From NCBI GenBank assembly GCA_047975265.1, contig JBKEDE010000005.1:1-64000 (forward strand): DNA of 64,000 nt, in the 5' to 3' direction. The position numbers and the translations under genes are program-made. Positions 15,501 to 24,065 of this stretch are shown here, piece after piece. Each line of letters begins with the position of its first letter. Position 1 is the stretch's first letter. The notes below the pieces were generated by a model that did not search any database, was not told the DNA's origin, and was given only the letters and a program-made list of their open reading frames with translations. The stretch is from UJ101 sp047975265 (GTDB taxonomy: Bacteria > Bacteroidota > Bacteroidia > Flavobacteriales > UJ101).

Positions 15501-16742
15501 TTAAATTTTATTAAATGCTTGTTCTAAATCTTCTTTAATATCTTCAAAATCTTCTAACCCCACAGACAACCGGAGCGTTCCGTCATAAATCTTCATTTCT
15601 TGGCGTTCTTGGTCTGAATAATCACAATAAATTGTAGATGCCAGATGAATAATCATCGATTTATTATCGCAGAAATTTGTACCTCTCCGAATCATCTGTA
15701 AAGCATTGGAGAAATCAAATGCTTGTTGCTTATTTTCCAATTCTAGTTTAATTAAGCATCCTCCCGTGTTTTCTTTAAAATATTTTTTTGTACGTTGATA
15801 ATAAGGCGAAGTTTCCAATAAGGTATAAGAAACATCGTTTACTTTAGGATGTTTTTGTAAAAATTGAGCTGTTTTTAACGCATTACTACATATTCTATCA
15901 ATTCGTAAGGAAAGGGTTTCCAATCCCAATAATTTTAGATACGCATTTCCGGGAGCCATGCATCCTCCTATATTTCTAAAAATTTCTGTGGTCACTTTTT
16001 TAATAAATGCATCCTCTCCAAAGTTTTCAAATTCGTTTTTCAATTTGGGAATATGCTGCCACTTGGTGTTTTTATGAACCAAGACAGCTCCTCCTATAGA
16101 AGTGGCTCCTCCCGAAACAAATTTAGACGTTGAAATAACTTCAATATCAATATCATACTGATGACAAGGAAAACCGTAAGAAGTCAAAACGGTATTATCT
16201 GCAATTAGAGGAATCTTCTTTGCATGAGCAATGGCAGCTATTTTTTCAAAATCATAAACAATTAATTGAGGATTGGTTACAATCTCCATAAATACGACCC
16301 GTGTACGGGAATCCATATTCTGCTCTACTTCTTTTAGATTCTCAAAATCAACAAAACGGGTATTTATCCCAAAAGATTTAATGGTTCTAATGAATAAAGA
16401 ATAGGTATTACCAAATAAATATTTAGAAGCTACGATATTGTCTCCGCTATCACAAAGACTTAAAATAACACTCGAAATAGCGAACATTCCTGAACTTACA
16501 CACAAACAATGCTTTGCATTAGACAAGGTTTTTAAACGATTTTGTAATTCTGTTACGGTGGGGTTGGTTGTTCGAGAATATGCAAAATGGTTTCCTCTTC
16601 CATGAAAAGCATCTTCCAGTTCTTCTGCATTTTTAAAATCATAAGAAACCGTTTCATAAACAGGTGTTTTTAGGCTTCTAAAATTTTTATCTGATTGATT
16701 ATCAATTTTCCCGTGTATTAATTTTGAGCTAAGTCCTTTCAT
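15501..16742 (-). CDS. Cys/Met metabolism PLP-dependent enzyme (O-acetylhomoserine sulfhydrylase or cystathionine lyase/synthase type)
   Basis: A 413-residue gamma-family PLP enzyme. Visible are YSRTTNPTVTELQNRL near the N-terminus, CVSSGMFAISSVIL, the DNTVLTSYGFPCHQYD segment, and STSKFVSGG with the PLP-binding Lys. The C-terminal half ends with LRLSVGLEDFEDIKEDLEQA, diagnostic of the family. Members convert homoserine or cysteine derivatives in transsulfuration; sequence reading alone does not separate O-acetylhomoserine sulfhydrylase, cystathionine gamma-synthase and methionine gamma-lyase. No methionine genes are adjacent to help. It is monocistronic and divergent from rpoD. Confidence 0.85.
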   Translation of the reverse strand: MKGLSSKLIHGKIDNQSDKNFRSLKTPVYETVSYDFKNAEELEDAFHGRGNHFAYSRTTNPTVTELQNRLKTLSNAKHCLCVSSGMFAISSVILSLCDSGDNIVASKYLFGNTYSLFIRTIKSFGINTRFVDFENLKEVEQNMDSRTRVVFMEIVTNPQLIVYDFEKIAAIAHAKKIPLIADNTVLTSYGFPCHQYDIDIEVISTSKFVSGGATSIGGAVLVHKNTKWQHIPKLKNEFENFGEDAFIKKVTTEIFRNIGGCMAPGNAYLKLLGLETLSLRIDRICSNALKTAQFLQKHPKVNDVSYTLLETSPYYQRTKKYFKENTGGCLIKLELENKQQAFDFSNALQMIRRGTNFCDNKSMIIHLASTIYCDYSDQERQEMKIYDGTLRLSVGLEDFEDIKEDLEQAFNKI

Positions 16743-16916
16743 ATCATCTTTATTTAACGAGGAAAGTTAAGCATTAATCACGATAAAAACTTTTTATTTT
16801 TTGTCTAATGTGTTAAGTAAATGTTAAAATACAAGTTATTATTAAAAAAATGTAACTTTTTACCGTTTTATATCGTATATATAATTGCGGACTAAAATAC
16901 TATAAGGATATAATAT

Positions 16917-17783
16917 ATGAGACAACTTAAAATTACCAAACAGGTTACCAATCGTGAAACGGCTTCATTAGATAAATACCTACAAGAGATTGGAAAAGTT
17001 GATTTAATTACAGCAGAAGAAGAAGTAGAATTAGCACAGCGAATCAAAGCAGGAGATAAAATTGCTCTGGAAAAACTAACAAAAGCTAATTTGCGTTTTG
17101 TGGTTTCTGTTGCTAAACAATATCAAAATCAAGGGTTAAGTTTACCGGATTTGATTAATGAAGGAAATTTAGGATTGATAAAAGCAGCCAAACGATTTGA
17201 TGAAACACGTGGATTCAAATTCATATCGTATGCGGTTTGGTGGATTCGTCAATCTATCTTACAGGCTCTGGCAGAACAATCTCGTATTGTACGGTTACCT
17301 TTGAATAAAATCGGTTCGATTAACAAAATCAATAAAGCTTTTGCTCAATTGGAACAAGAACACGAACGCGTTCCATCAGCTAAAGAAATTGCAGATTTGT
17401 TGGAAATGAGCGAAACGGACGTAAAAGAATCCATGAAAAATTCCGGTCGCCATGTTTCGATGGATGCTCCGTTAGTAGAAGGTGAAGATTCTAATTTATA
17501 TGATGTTGTTCGTTCAGGAGAATCACCAAGTCCGGACAAAGACTTATTAATAGAATCATTGCGTGTTGAAATAGAACGTTCTTTAAATACATTAACTCCT
17601 CGCGAGGCAGATGTAATTCGTTTGTATTTTGGGTTAAACGGAAACCATGCCATGACATTGGAAGAAATAGGTGAGACATTTGACTTAACTCGCGAACGCG
17701 TTCGTCAAATTAAAGAAAAAGCCATCCGAAGAATGAAACATACCTCAAGAAGTAAAATATTAAAAACCTATTTAGGTAAATAA
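16917..17783 (+). CDS. rpoD: Primary RNA polymerase sigma factor, Bacteroidetes type
   Basis: A 288-residue group 1 sigma factor that lacks region 1.1, as in other Bacteroidetes. Region 1.2 begins with ASLDKYLQEIGKV, region 2 includes LRFVVSVAKQYQNQGL, LPDLINEGNLGLIKAA and FISYAVWWIRQSI, and region 4.2 is TLEEIGETFDLTRERVRQI. It directs RNA polymerase to promoters of the TTTG/TAnnTTTG type, which are frequent in this window. The start ATG 16917 gives the family N-terminus MRQLKITKQVTNRE. A long 170-bp A+T-rich leader precedes it. The gene is monocistronic; a hairpin follows at 17808-17845. Confidence 0.97.
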   Translation: MRQLKITKQVTNRETASLDKYLQEIGKVDLITAEEEVELAQRIKAGDKIALEKLTKANLRFVVSVAKQYQNQGLSLPDLINEGNLGLIKAAKRFDETRGFKFISYAVWWIRQSILQALAEQSRIVRLPLNKIGSINKINKAFAQLEQEHERVPSAKEIADLLEMSETDVKESMKNSGRHVSMDAPLVEGEDSNLYDVVRSGESPSPDKDLLIESLRVEIERSLNTLTPREADVIRLYFGLNGNHAMTLEEIGETFDLTRERVRQIKEKAIRRMKHTSRSKILKTYLGK

Positions 17784-17807
17784 CTAAAATTTTGAAAATA
17801 ATTTTTA

Positions 17808-17845
17808 TGGCGTAAGACTGTAATTTTTTTTGTGATCTTATGCCA
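17808..17845. terminator. Possible weak terminator hairpin after rpoD
   Basis: TGGCGTAAGA and TCTTATGCCA can form a 10-bp stem (one G.U pair) around an 18-nt T-rich loop, 25 bp after the rpoD stop. No T-run follows on the plus strand, so it may be a processing or attenuation structure rather than an efficient terminator. Confidence 0.35.
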
Positions 17846-17858
17846 TATCTTGTTTAAA

Positions 17859-18992
17859 ATGTCAAGCAAAAAACGAATTATATCCATTGATATTCTACGA
17901 GGTTTCGTCATGGTCATTATGCTACTCGACCATGTGCGTGAACGTTTTTTCTATCATATGCCCATTGGCGACCCCATGGACATATATACGATATCTCCTG
18001 ATTTATTTTTCACCCGATTACCTGCACATTTATGTGCTCCCATTTTCATTTTTTTGACAGGTTTGTCCGCATGGCTTTATTCCCACCCATCAGGAGGTAA
18101 ACAACGTTCAGCAAGTTCGTTTCTACTTAAACGAGGACTCTTTATAATTTCGATAGAAGTAACACTTATAAACTTCTCATGGTTTGGATCCTATCATACA
18201 CTTTATTTACAAGTTATGTGGGCAATAGGTTTAAGCATGATTGCATTGGCTGTTATATCAAAACTTCCTCATGGATTGGTTGGATTTATTGGTTTTTTAA
18301 TTATTTTTGGACATAATGCTCTTACTCCTATCAACTTTCAGCCTAACGAAACGGGATATACTTTGTGGACTATTCTTCATGATCGAGGGTTTTTAATAAA
18401 CGAAGGACTTATAAAAATAAAAGTATCCTACCCCGTTTTATCATGGATTGGACTTATTTGTGTAGGATACTTTACAGGTCCTTTATTCTCTCCCAAAACA
18501 TTACCAACCATTCGTAAAAAAACACTATGTTGGTCAGGAATGGCATGCTTAACTCTTTTAGTAGTTCTTAGAGGATTTAATATTTATGGAGAAGCCGAAC
18601 CATGGGAAATACACAATAACTTCATACAGACTTTTATGAGCTTTTTAAATTATACCAAATATCCTGCTTCACTTGATTTTATGCTTTTTACAATGGGAAT
18701 AGCATTACCTCTTTTAGTCCTTTTTGAAAAGTATGATAACCCTTTTAAAGCACTTCGTGTATATGGTTCAGCACCCTTGTTTTTTTATGTACTCCATTTA
18801 TACGTATTGCTCATATTGTATAAAATTTGTTTTGCTGTTTGGGGAGAAACACATGACGGATATTTTTGTCTTCAAAGTATTGGAACGGTATGGCTACTTA
18901 CAGCCACCTTAGCAGTATTATTATACTTCCCCACTCAACGGTTTGCTACATTCAAGCATAACAGTCGTTCACCATGGATAAAATATTTTTAA
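17859..18992 (+). CDS. DUF1624 / heparan-alpha-glucosaminide N-acetyltransferase-like membrane protein
   Basis: A 377-residue membrane protein with about ten hydrophobic segments. The N-terminal SIDILRGFVMVIMLLDHVRE is the hallmark of the DUF1624/HGSNAT catalytic-domain family, with LPAHLCAPIFIFLTGLSA following. Members are thought to move acyl groups across the membrane onto sugars, but no bacterial substrate is known to me. An in-frame extension to 17832 lies in the hairpin after rpoD; ATG 17859 gives the family start MSSKKRIISIDILRG. It may be co-transcribed weakly with rpoD or have its own promoter. Confidence 0.85.
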   Translation: MSSKKRIISIDILRGFVMVIMLLDHVRERFFYHMPIGDPMDIYTISPDLFFTRLPAHLCAPIFIFLTGLSAWLYSHPSGGKQRSASSFLLKRGLFIISIEVTLINFSWFGSYHTLYLQVMWAIGLSMIALAVISKLPHGLVGFIGFLIIFGHNALTPINFQPNETGYTLWTILHDRGFLINEGLIKIKVSYPVLSWIGLICVGYFTGPLFSPKTLPTIRKKTLCWSGMACLTLLVVLRGFNIYGEAEPWEIHNNFIQTFMSFLNYTKYPASLDFMLFTMGIALPLLVLFEKYDNPFKALRVYGSAPLFFYVLHLYVLLILYKICFAVWGETHDGYFCLQSIGTVWLLTATLAVLLYFPTQRFATFKHNSRSPWIKYF

Positions 18993-19055
18993 TAACAATG
19001 ATGTTAGTAGATTTTCTTACTTTTAATTAAAATAAAAGTGGTTAAAAAACAGTTG

Positions 19056-19523
19056 CTATTCCTTTCTGATTTTTGATAGAATATAGTTTAATGCTTTGTA
19101 CTCCATTTCATCTTTTAATAAACGATCTATTAGAAAATAGCTGTTTGCTTTCTTTAAAGGAAGTACTTTTCTAAACTCCTTATAATATTTTACCCCTAAT
19201 TTTCGCTCTTTATTTTCAATTGTTCTCAGCCTTTTATTATTAGAAATCACATCTTTATCTGTAAAATACTGATAATTATTTGCATACCTTGTTAAGATTT
19301 GTATTCTTTCAGAATGAACTTCTTGTTTTTTTACCAAATATTTATTAAAAACAGGTTCAAAATCAGCTATTTCTTTCTTTGTAAGATCAAGATTTTCAAA
19401 AACAAAAGTCTTATATCGTGTTTTTATTTGTTGATCTGCCAATTCCTGCAAATCCTCCGTTATTTGACCGTTTACAAATAAAGTAGAAAAAACCAGAACA
19501 ATGTTTAAGCAATATTTAATCAT
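19056..19523 (-). CDS. Secreted hypothetical protein, Spy/CpxP-like helical
   Basis: A 155-residue product with a clear signal peptide ending VNGQ (residues about 1-20). The mature part is helical and highly charged; LTKKEIADFEPVFNKYLVKK resembles the LTxxQ-like helices of Spy/CpxP periplasmic chaperones and similar small flavobacterial proteins, but no diagnostic motif is complete. No function is claimed. It lies alone between the DUF1624 gene and the nitronate monooxygenase gene. Confidence 0.6.
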   Translation of the reverse strand: MIKYCLNIVLVFSTLFVNGQITEDLQELADQQIKTRYKTFVFENLDLTKKEIADFEPVFNKYLVKKQEVHSERIQILTRYANNYQYFTDKDVISNNKRLRTIENKERKLGVKYYKEFRKVLPLKKANSYFLIDRLLKDEMEYKALNYILSKIRKE

Positions 19524-19608
19524 CTTTTATAAAATTTATACGCAAAGATAATAAAGTATATTTTCAATTTGTATTTTACATGTATTTTACCTCAAAACAA
19601 CTACTATA

Positions 19609-20556
19609 TTATTCTGAATCGAATAAAGCATTTTTCGCATGATTGTATTCGTGTATTAATTCATTCATAAGTTCTCGAACAGATTGAATCTTATCAAATT
19701 GAGCACAAACTTGCCCCACTTCTAACATTCCCTGTTCAACATCTCCTTCAAACATTCCTCTTTTAGGACGTCCTGAACCTTTGAGTTTTTTTAATTCCTC
19801 AACAGATATTTTATTTATATAGGCTTCTTCTACTTCTTTATAAAAATGATTTTTCATCAATCTTACAGGAATGATTTCTTTCAATGTCAGTATAGTCGAT
19901 TGTTCATCGGCTTTTTTTAAATATTCCTTAAAATTAATATGGCATGAGGCTTCGTGGCTCATCAAAAACCGTGACCCTATCTGAACCCCGTCTGCACCCA
20001 ATACCTGAGCTGCCAACACAGCTTCTCCCGAACCAATTCCGCCCGCTGCTAAAATTGGAATTTGAATGTTTTTTTTCAACAAAGGAATTAAGCACAAGGT
20101 TGTAATTTCTTCTTTACCATTATGTCCTCCTGCTTCAAAACCTTCTCCTACAATTGCATCAACACCTGCTTCCTGTGCTTTTAATGCAAACTTCAAACTG
20201 GAAATGACATGCACTACTTTTATTCCTTTTTCATGCAAAAACGAGGTCCAGATTTTAGGGTTACCTGCTGAGGTAAAAACAATCTTAACGTCTTCTTCCA
20301 CCATAATACTCATGATTTCTTCTACATTGGGATACATTAAAGGAATATTTACACCAAAAGGGTTTTTAGTAGCTGTTTTTGTTTTTTTAATATGTTCACG
20401 CAAAATGTTCGGATACATGCTTCCTGCTCCTATTAAACCAAGTCCTCCTGCATTTGATACGGCAGAGGCTAACTCCCAGCCACTTGCCCAGATCATGCCT
20501 CCTTGAATTATAGGATACTTTATCGAGAAAAGTTTTGTTATTCTATTTGGGTTCAT
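19609..20556 (-). CDS. Nitronate monooxygenase family flavoprotein
   Basis: A 315-residue FMN TIM-barrel protein. It shows the N-terminal YPIIQGGMIWASGWELASAV, the loop VGEGFEAGGHNG with the catalytic-site His, IPILAAGGIGSGEAVLAA and GADGVQIGSRFLMSHE, all typical of the 2-nitropropane dioxygenase / FabK group. Members oxidise nitronates or act as enoyl-ACP reductases (FabK); context does not decide. It is monocistronic and divergent from idi. Confidence 0.88.
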   Translation of the reverse strand: MNPNRITKLFSIKYPIIQGGMIWASGWELASAVSNAGGLGLIGAGSMYPNILREHIKKTKTATKNPFGVNIPLMYPNVEEIMSIMVEEDVKIVFTSAGNPKIWTSFLHEKGIKVVHVISSLKFALKAQEAGVDAIVGEGFEAGGHNGKEEITTLCLIPLLKKNIQIPILAAGGIGSGEAVLAAQVLGADGVQIGSRFLMSHEASCHINFKEYLKKADEQSTILTLKEIIPVRLMKNHFYKEVEEAYINKISVEELKKLKGSGRPKRGMFEGDVEQGMLEVGQVCAQFDKIQSVRELMNELIHEYNHAKNALFDSE

Positions 20557-20636
20557 ATTTTACAATTATAGTTTATAAAAATACCATTTTATATTGGATC
20601 TCTTCTTAATTTAAGTAATATTTCATGAGATATCCT

Positions 20637-20644
20637 TATTTTTG
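20637..20644 (+). promoter_or_regulatory. -7 promoter element of idi
   Basis: TATTTTTG matches TAnnTTTG, 17 bp before ATG 20662. No clear -33 element is seen at the usual spacing. Confidence 0.5.
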
Positions 20645-20661
20645 ATAACAAATTTTATAAA

Positions 20662-21171
20662 ATGCAGGAATACGTTGTTTTGGTTAATGAAAAAGACGAA
20701 CCTTTAGGTTTGATGGAAAAACAAGAAGCTCATATAAATGGAGTTCTGCATCGTGCTTTTTCTGTTTTTATTTTTAATAAAAAAAACGAAATGCTTTTAC
20801 AACAGCGTGCAGCAAATAAATACCATTCTCCTTTACTTTGGACGAACACCTGCTGTAGCCACCCTCGTGAAAATGAAACCTATTTGGAAGGTGCTAAAAG
20901 ACGTTTGAAAGAAGAAATGGGAATATTTTGTGAGTTGGAAGAAGCGTTTAATTTTATTTATAAAGCCCCTGTTGGTCAAGGTTTAATTGAGCATGAACTC
21001 GATCGTGTTTTTATAGGATATTACAACGATACACCGCTTCCTAACCCTCAGGAAGTAGCTCGGTTTAAATGGTTAACGATTGAAGAGGTTCAACAGGAAA
21101 TTCAAAGACATCCGAAAAACTATACCGAGTGGTTTAAAATTATTTTTGACGAATATTTACATCACTTATAA
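20662..21171 (+). CDS. idi: Isopentenyl-diphosphate delta-isomerase, type I
   Basis: A 169-residue Nudix-fold isomerase of usual length. The active site LLWTNTCCSHPRENE contains the catalytic Cys and metal-binding His; AKRRLKEEMGI is the Nudix-like helix with Glu ligands, and an active-site Glu lies in GLIEHELDRVFIG. It interconverts IPP and DMAPP for isoprenoid synthesis. The gene ends tail to tail with murF, overlapping by 6 bp. Confidence 0.95.
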   Translation: MQEYVVLVNEKDEPLGLMEKQEAHINGVLHRAFSVFIFNKKNEMLLQQRAANKYHSPLLWTNTCCSHPRENETYLEGAKRRLKEEMGIFCELEEAFNFIYKAPVGQGLIEHELDRVFIGYYNDTPLPNPQEVARFKWLTIEEVQQEIQRHPKNYTEWFKIIFDEYLHHL

Positions 21172-22431
21172 AAAATCTAAAATTATTTCCAATTTCATCC
21201 CACGAGAGCCTTTGATTAGAATTTTAGGGTTTACGGTATGACTCTTTAGATAGTCTATAACCTCGTGAGTTGTACAAAACCGAAGAACCTCTTTTTCTGT
21301 TGCATGAAAATGGTTTCCAACCACAATAATTTGATCAAATTTACTTTCCAATGCACTATCGACTATCTTTTGATGTTCTTCAGGAGCATATTCTCCCAGT
21401 TCAAACATATCTCCTAAAATCACCGTTTTTTTACCCTCCGACTTTGAAAAATTTTCTAAAGCCGCCTGCATACTGCTCGGATTGGCATTATAAGCATCCA
21501 ACAAAATTTGTTTCCCATGCTTTTCAATGAGTTGTGAACGGTTGTTCTCAGGAATGTACTCTTCAATAGCTTCCTTGATTTTTTCCTTATCTATTCCAAA
21601 ATAATTACCCAAAGCTATTGCACCGGCTACATTGGTATAATTATAATCTCCAACTAAATGGGTTTGGATTTCCAGTTCTTTATACCATACTTTTATAAAA
21701 GCCGTTGGACTGTCTATAGGCTTGATAATAACATCACCCTTCTCTTTTCCAAACGAATAAATATTCATACCTTTTGATTTTTCTACTTGAATCGGGTCAT
21801 CTAAATTAACCAATACTTTTTTATGTGTTTCTTTTAAGTATTGGTACAACTCTGTTTTACCTTGTATCACGCCTTCTATTCCTCCAAACCCTTCCAAATG
21901 TGCTTTCCCGAAATTGGTAATATACCCGTAATCGGGTTCAGCTGTGTGGCACAACATTTCAATTTCTTTTTGATGATTGGCTCCCATCTCAACAACAGCC
22001 ATTTCATGATGAGGTAAAACAGAAAGCAACGTTAAAGGAACGCCTATATGGTTATTCAAATTTCCTTGAGTTGCTTGTATGTTGTATTTTTTTGATAGTA
22101 CGCGGATAATCAGTTCTTTGGTCGTTGTTTTTCCGTTACTTCCCGTTAAACCAATTACGGGCAACCCCAGCTTTCTTCTATGGTAACGGGCTAAATTTTG
22201 TAATGTTTCCAAAACATCATCTACTAAAATCGTCTTCTCTGATGTGGCATAATCTGCCTCATCTATTATGGCATAGCCCGCCCCTTTTTCAAGAGCCTCT
22301 TGAGCAAACTTATTTCCGTTAAAACGAGCTCCTTTTAAAGCAAAAAAAAGACTTTCTTTTTCTATGTTTCTTGTATCGGTTGAAACCTTATAGGTTTTAC
22401 AGTATAAAGCATATAGATTCTCTACGGTCAT
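21166..22431 (-). CDS. murF: UDP-N-acetylmuramoyl-tripeptide--D-alanyl-D-alanine ligase
   Basis: A 421-residue Mur ligase. The N-terminal domain shows DTRNIEKESLFFALKGARFNG, the ATP-binding loop is IGLTGSNGKTTTKELI, and the central domain carries AVVEMGANHQKEIEML. The C-terminal domain contains ILLDAYNANPSSMQAAL and ILGDMFELGEYAPEEH. It adds D-Ala-D-Ala to the UDP-MurNAc tripeptide in the cytoplasm. It stands apart from the usual division and cell-wall cluster, as is common in Bacteroidetes. The region upstream (22432-22847) holds a hairpin-rich island. Confidence 0.95.
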   Translation of the reverse strand: MTVENLYALYCKTYKVSTDTRNIEKESLFFALKGARFNGNKFAQEALEKGAGYAIIDEADYATSEKTILVDDVLETLQNLARYHRRKLGLPVIGLTGSNGKTTTKELIIRVLSKKYNIQATQGNLNNHIGVPLTLLSVLPHHEMAVVEMGANHQKEIEMLCHTAEPDYGYITNFGKAHLEGFGGIEGVIQGKTELYQYLKETHKKVLVNLDDPIQVEKSKGMNIYSFGKEKGDVIIKPIDSPTAFIKVWYKELEIQTHLVGDYNYTNVAGAIALGNYFGIDKEKIKEAIEEYIPENNRSQLIEKHGKQILLDAYNANPSSMQAALENFSKSEGKKTVILGDMFELGEYAPEEHQKIVDSALESKFDQIIVVGNHFHATEKEVLRFCTTHEVIDYLKSHTVNPKILIKGSRGMKLEIILDFL

Positions 22432-22504
22432 ATTCTATAAAATAAAACAGTATAATATTTTTGGTAATTTACAATATTCCGATGACACTGCCAATCGTAT
22501 AAAA

Positions 22505-22640
22505 ATTTCCTTCCTCCTAAAGGAAGCGTCTGCCCCTCCCGTACGGAAGTTTTACGCGATGGACATCGCGTGATTACACAATAGGCATTGCGTAGCACCT
22601 CCTTCTAAACGCCTTGTACATGCGGGTTGCAGAAGGTAGT
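22505..22640. repeat. G+C-richer hairpin island, REP- or MITE-like
   Basis: In the 416-bp gap between murF and the nap operon a segment of about 135 bp is clearly richer in G+C than its surroundings and holds several inverted repeats: CTTCC/GGAAG near 22510-22526, the perfect ACGCGATG-GA-CATCGCGT dyad at 22554-22571, and CAAT-AGGC-ATTG at 22580-22591. Nothing in it codes for a credible protein. Its look is that of a dispersed palindromic repeat or decayed mobile element, but only a genome-wide search could show other copies. The rest of the gap is A+T rich; on the minus strand a 24-codon fragment between stops (22684-22740) looks like a gene tail. Confidence 0.45.
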
Positions 22641-22790
22641 TTTTGGATAGGGTTGTATCATGTTACTCCCTTTTTTCATTTATCATTTGTTGGTATTCCT
22701 CTTCTATTTGCGGTGAATAACTATCCTTGCAAATTAATTATAAATCTTTAGTTTTCAAAATTATATCTCTTAAGTACTTGTAAGCATATA

Positions 22791-22826
22791 AAACCCGTCT
22801 TAAAGATTTATTCAAGACGGGTTTAA
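22791..22826. terminator. Terminator at the end of the nap operon
   Basis: AAACCCGTCTT and AAGACGGGTTT form a perfect 11-bp stem with a 12-nt loop, 22 bp after the nrfD stop. On the minus strand the stem ends in TTT with TTTAT beyond, so it should terminate the nap operon. Confidence 0.8.
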
Positions 22827-22847
22827 TAAGGATAATTATGAAAAGGG

Positions 22848-24053
22848 TTACTCTTTAAGACGTAACCTTCCTAATTCAATATTAATGGCTATCTTGGCTA
22901 AGGCGGAGAAAATAAAAGCTCCCATTGCCCAAATGCCTATTGTAACAAATATTTCAACCATGGTAGGGGTGTATTCTTTAATCACACCATAAGGTCCGGG
23001 AAGGAATCCGGGTATGATTAACCCCATTCCTTTTTCAATCCATATTCCAACGAAAAGAATCAGACAGGATAGATATAATAGCTTCTTGGATTTTACATAA
23101 CGGTTAGCTGTTAAGGCGATGGTTGCAAAAACGTTCATAGCAACAGCTGTCCATACCCAAGGAACTAATCCGTCTTTACCATCTAATCCAAAGTATAAAT
23201 ATTGAGCACTAATTCCGTGATGTGTAGGAAAATAGAACTCTTTAAATAACTCGGAGATTAACATTACCAAATTGATTTGTGCAGCAACGGTTACAATTAA
23301 AGCAATTTTATCTAATGTATTATCGCCTATTTTAAAGTTGGTAAACCGACGAACCATCGAAAGCACGATAATAATCATTGCCGGTCCTGCAGCAAAAGCA
23401 GAGGCTAAGAATTTAGGTCCTAACAAAGACGTATTCCAAAAAGGCTTGGCTGGTAGTCCGGCATATAAGAAAGCAGTTACCATATGAATCCCTATTGCCC
23501 AAACAATGGATAAAAATACTCCTGGTAAATAAAAATTTTTACTGGGTTCTTTACCTTGATAATGATTAAATAAAATATAGAAAGGAATCGTTAAATTGAT
23601 AAACAAATAACCGTTTAAGACTAATACGTCCCATGATAGCATAGAATCCGGCCAGTTAAATATTCCAATAAGAGGGATTAAATGCCAGGCTCTTCCCGGT
23701 CCTCCCAAATCAGCCACTACAAAAGCCAAACACATGCATAGTGCGGCAACGGCTAATCCTTCTCCTATTAAAACGGCTTGTTTGAAATCGACATCTTTAA
23801 ACACATAAGCAGGTAATACCAACATCACTGCTGCTGCTGCCAAGCCGACCAAAAAGGTAAAATTAGATATGTATAATCCCCAACTTACCCTGTCATGCAT
23901 TCCGGTTGCTGACAGACCTTCATCTAATTGAATAGAATAAGCATACGCTCCTACAATCATAAAAAAAGTAAGAACAGCCATCCAAATATTATAACGCTTG
24001 CTACCTATTGTAGCGGTTTTTAGTGCGTCTTTAAAAAAACTTATTAATGCCAT
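22848..24053 (-). CDS. nrfD: NrfD/DsrP-type membrane quinol dehydrogenase subunit
   Basis: A 401-residue membrane protein with nine or ten hydrophobic segments. The pattern is that of NrfD/PsrC/DsrP: an early GMHDRVSWGLYISNFTFLVG segment, then DLGGPGRAWHLIPLIGIFNW, and a late EKGMGLIIPGFLPGPYGVI. Such subunits bind menaquinol in the membrane and pair with an Fe-S protein. Here it is the last gene of the nap operon, 12 bp after the Fe-S protein gene, so it most likely oxidises menaquinol and feeds electrons outward to NapA. NapC, NapG and NapH are absent from the operon. Confidence 0.9.
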   Translation of the reverse strand: MALISFFKDALKTATIGSKRYNIWMAVLTFFMIVGAYAYSIQLDEGLSATGMHDRVSWGLYISNFTFLVGLAAAAVMLVLPAYVFKDVDFKQAVLIGEGLAVAALCMCLAFVVADLGGPGRAWHLIPLIGIFNWPDSMLSWDVLVLNGYLFINLTIPFYILFNHYQGKEPSKNFYLPGVFLSIVWAIGIHMVTAFLYAGLPAKPFWNTSLLGPKFLASAFAAGPAMIIIVLSMVRRFTNFKIGDNTLDKIALIVTVAAQINLVMLISELFKEFYFPTHHGISAQYLYFGLDGKDGLVPWVWTAVAMNVFATIALTANRYVKSKKLLYLSCLILFVGIWIEKGMGLIIPGFLPGPYGVIKEYTPTMVEIFVTIGIWAMGAFIFSALAKIAINIELGRLRLKE

Positions 24054-24065
24054 AATTACTATTTT

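Noticed and set aside
22554..22571. The perfect ACGCGATG dyad as an operator for murF or the nap operon
   Set aside because: It is over 120 bp from the murF start and downstream of the nap operon, and lies among other dyads of a repeat-like island, so an operator role is not supported.
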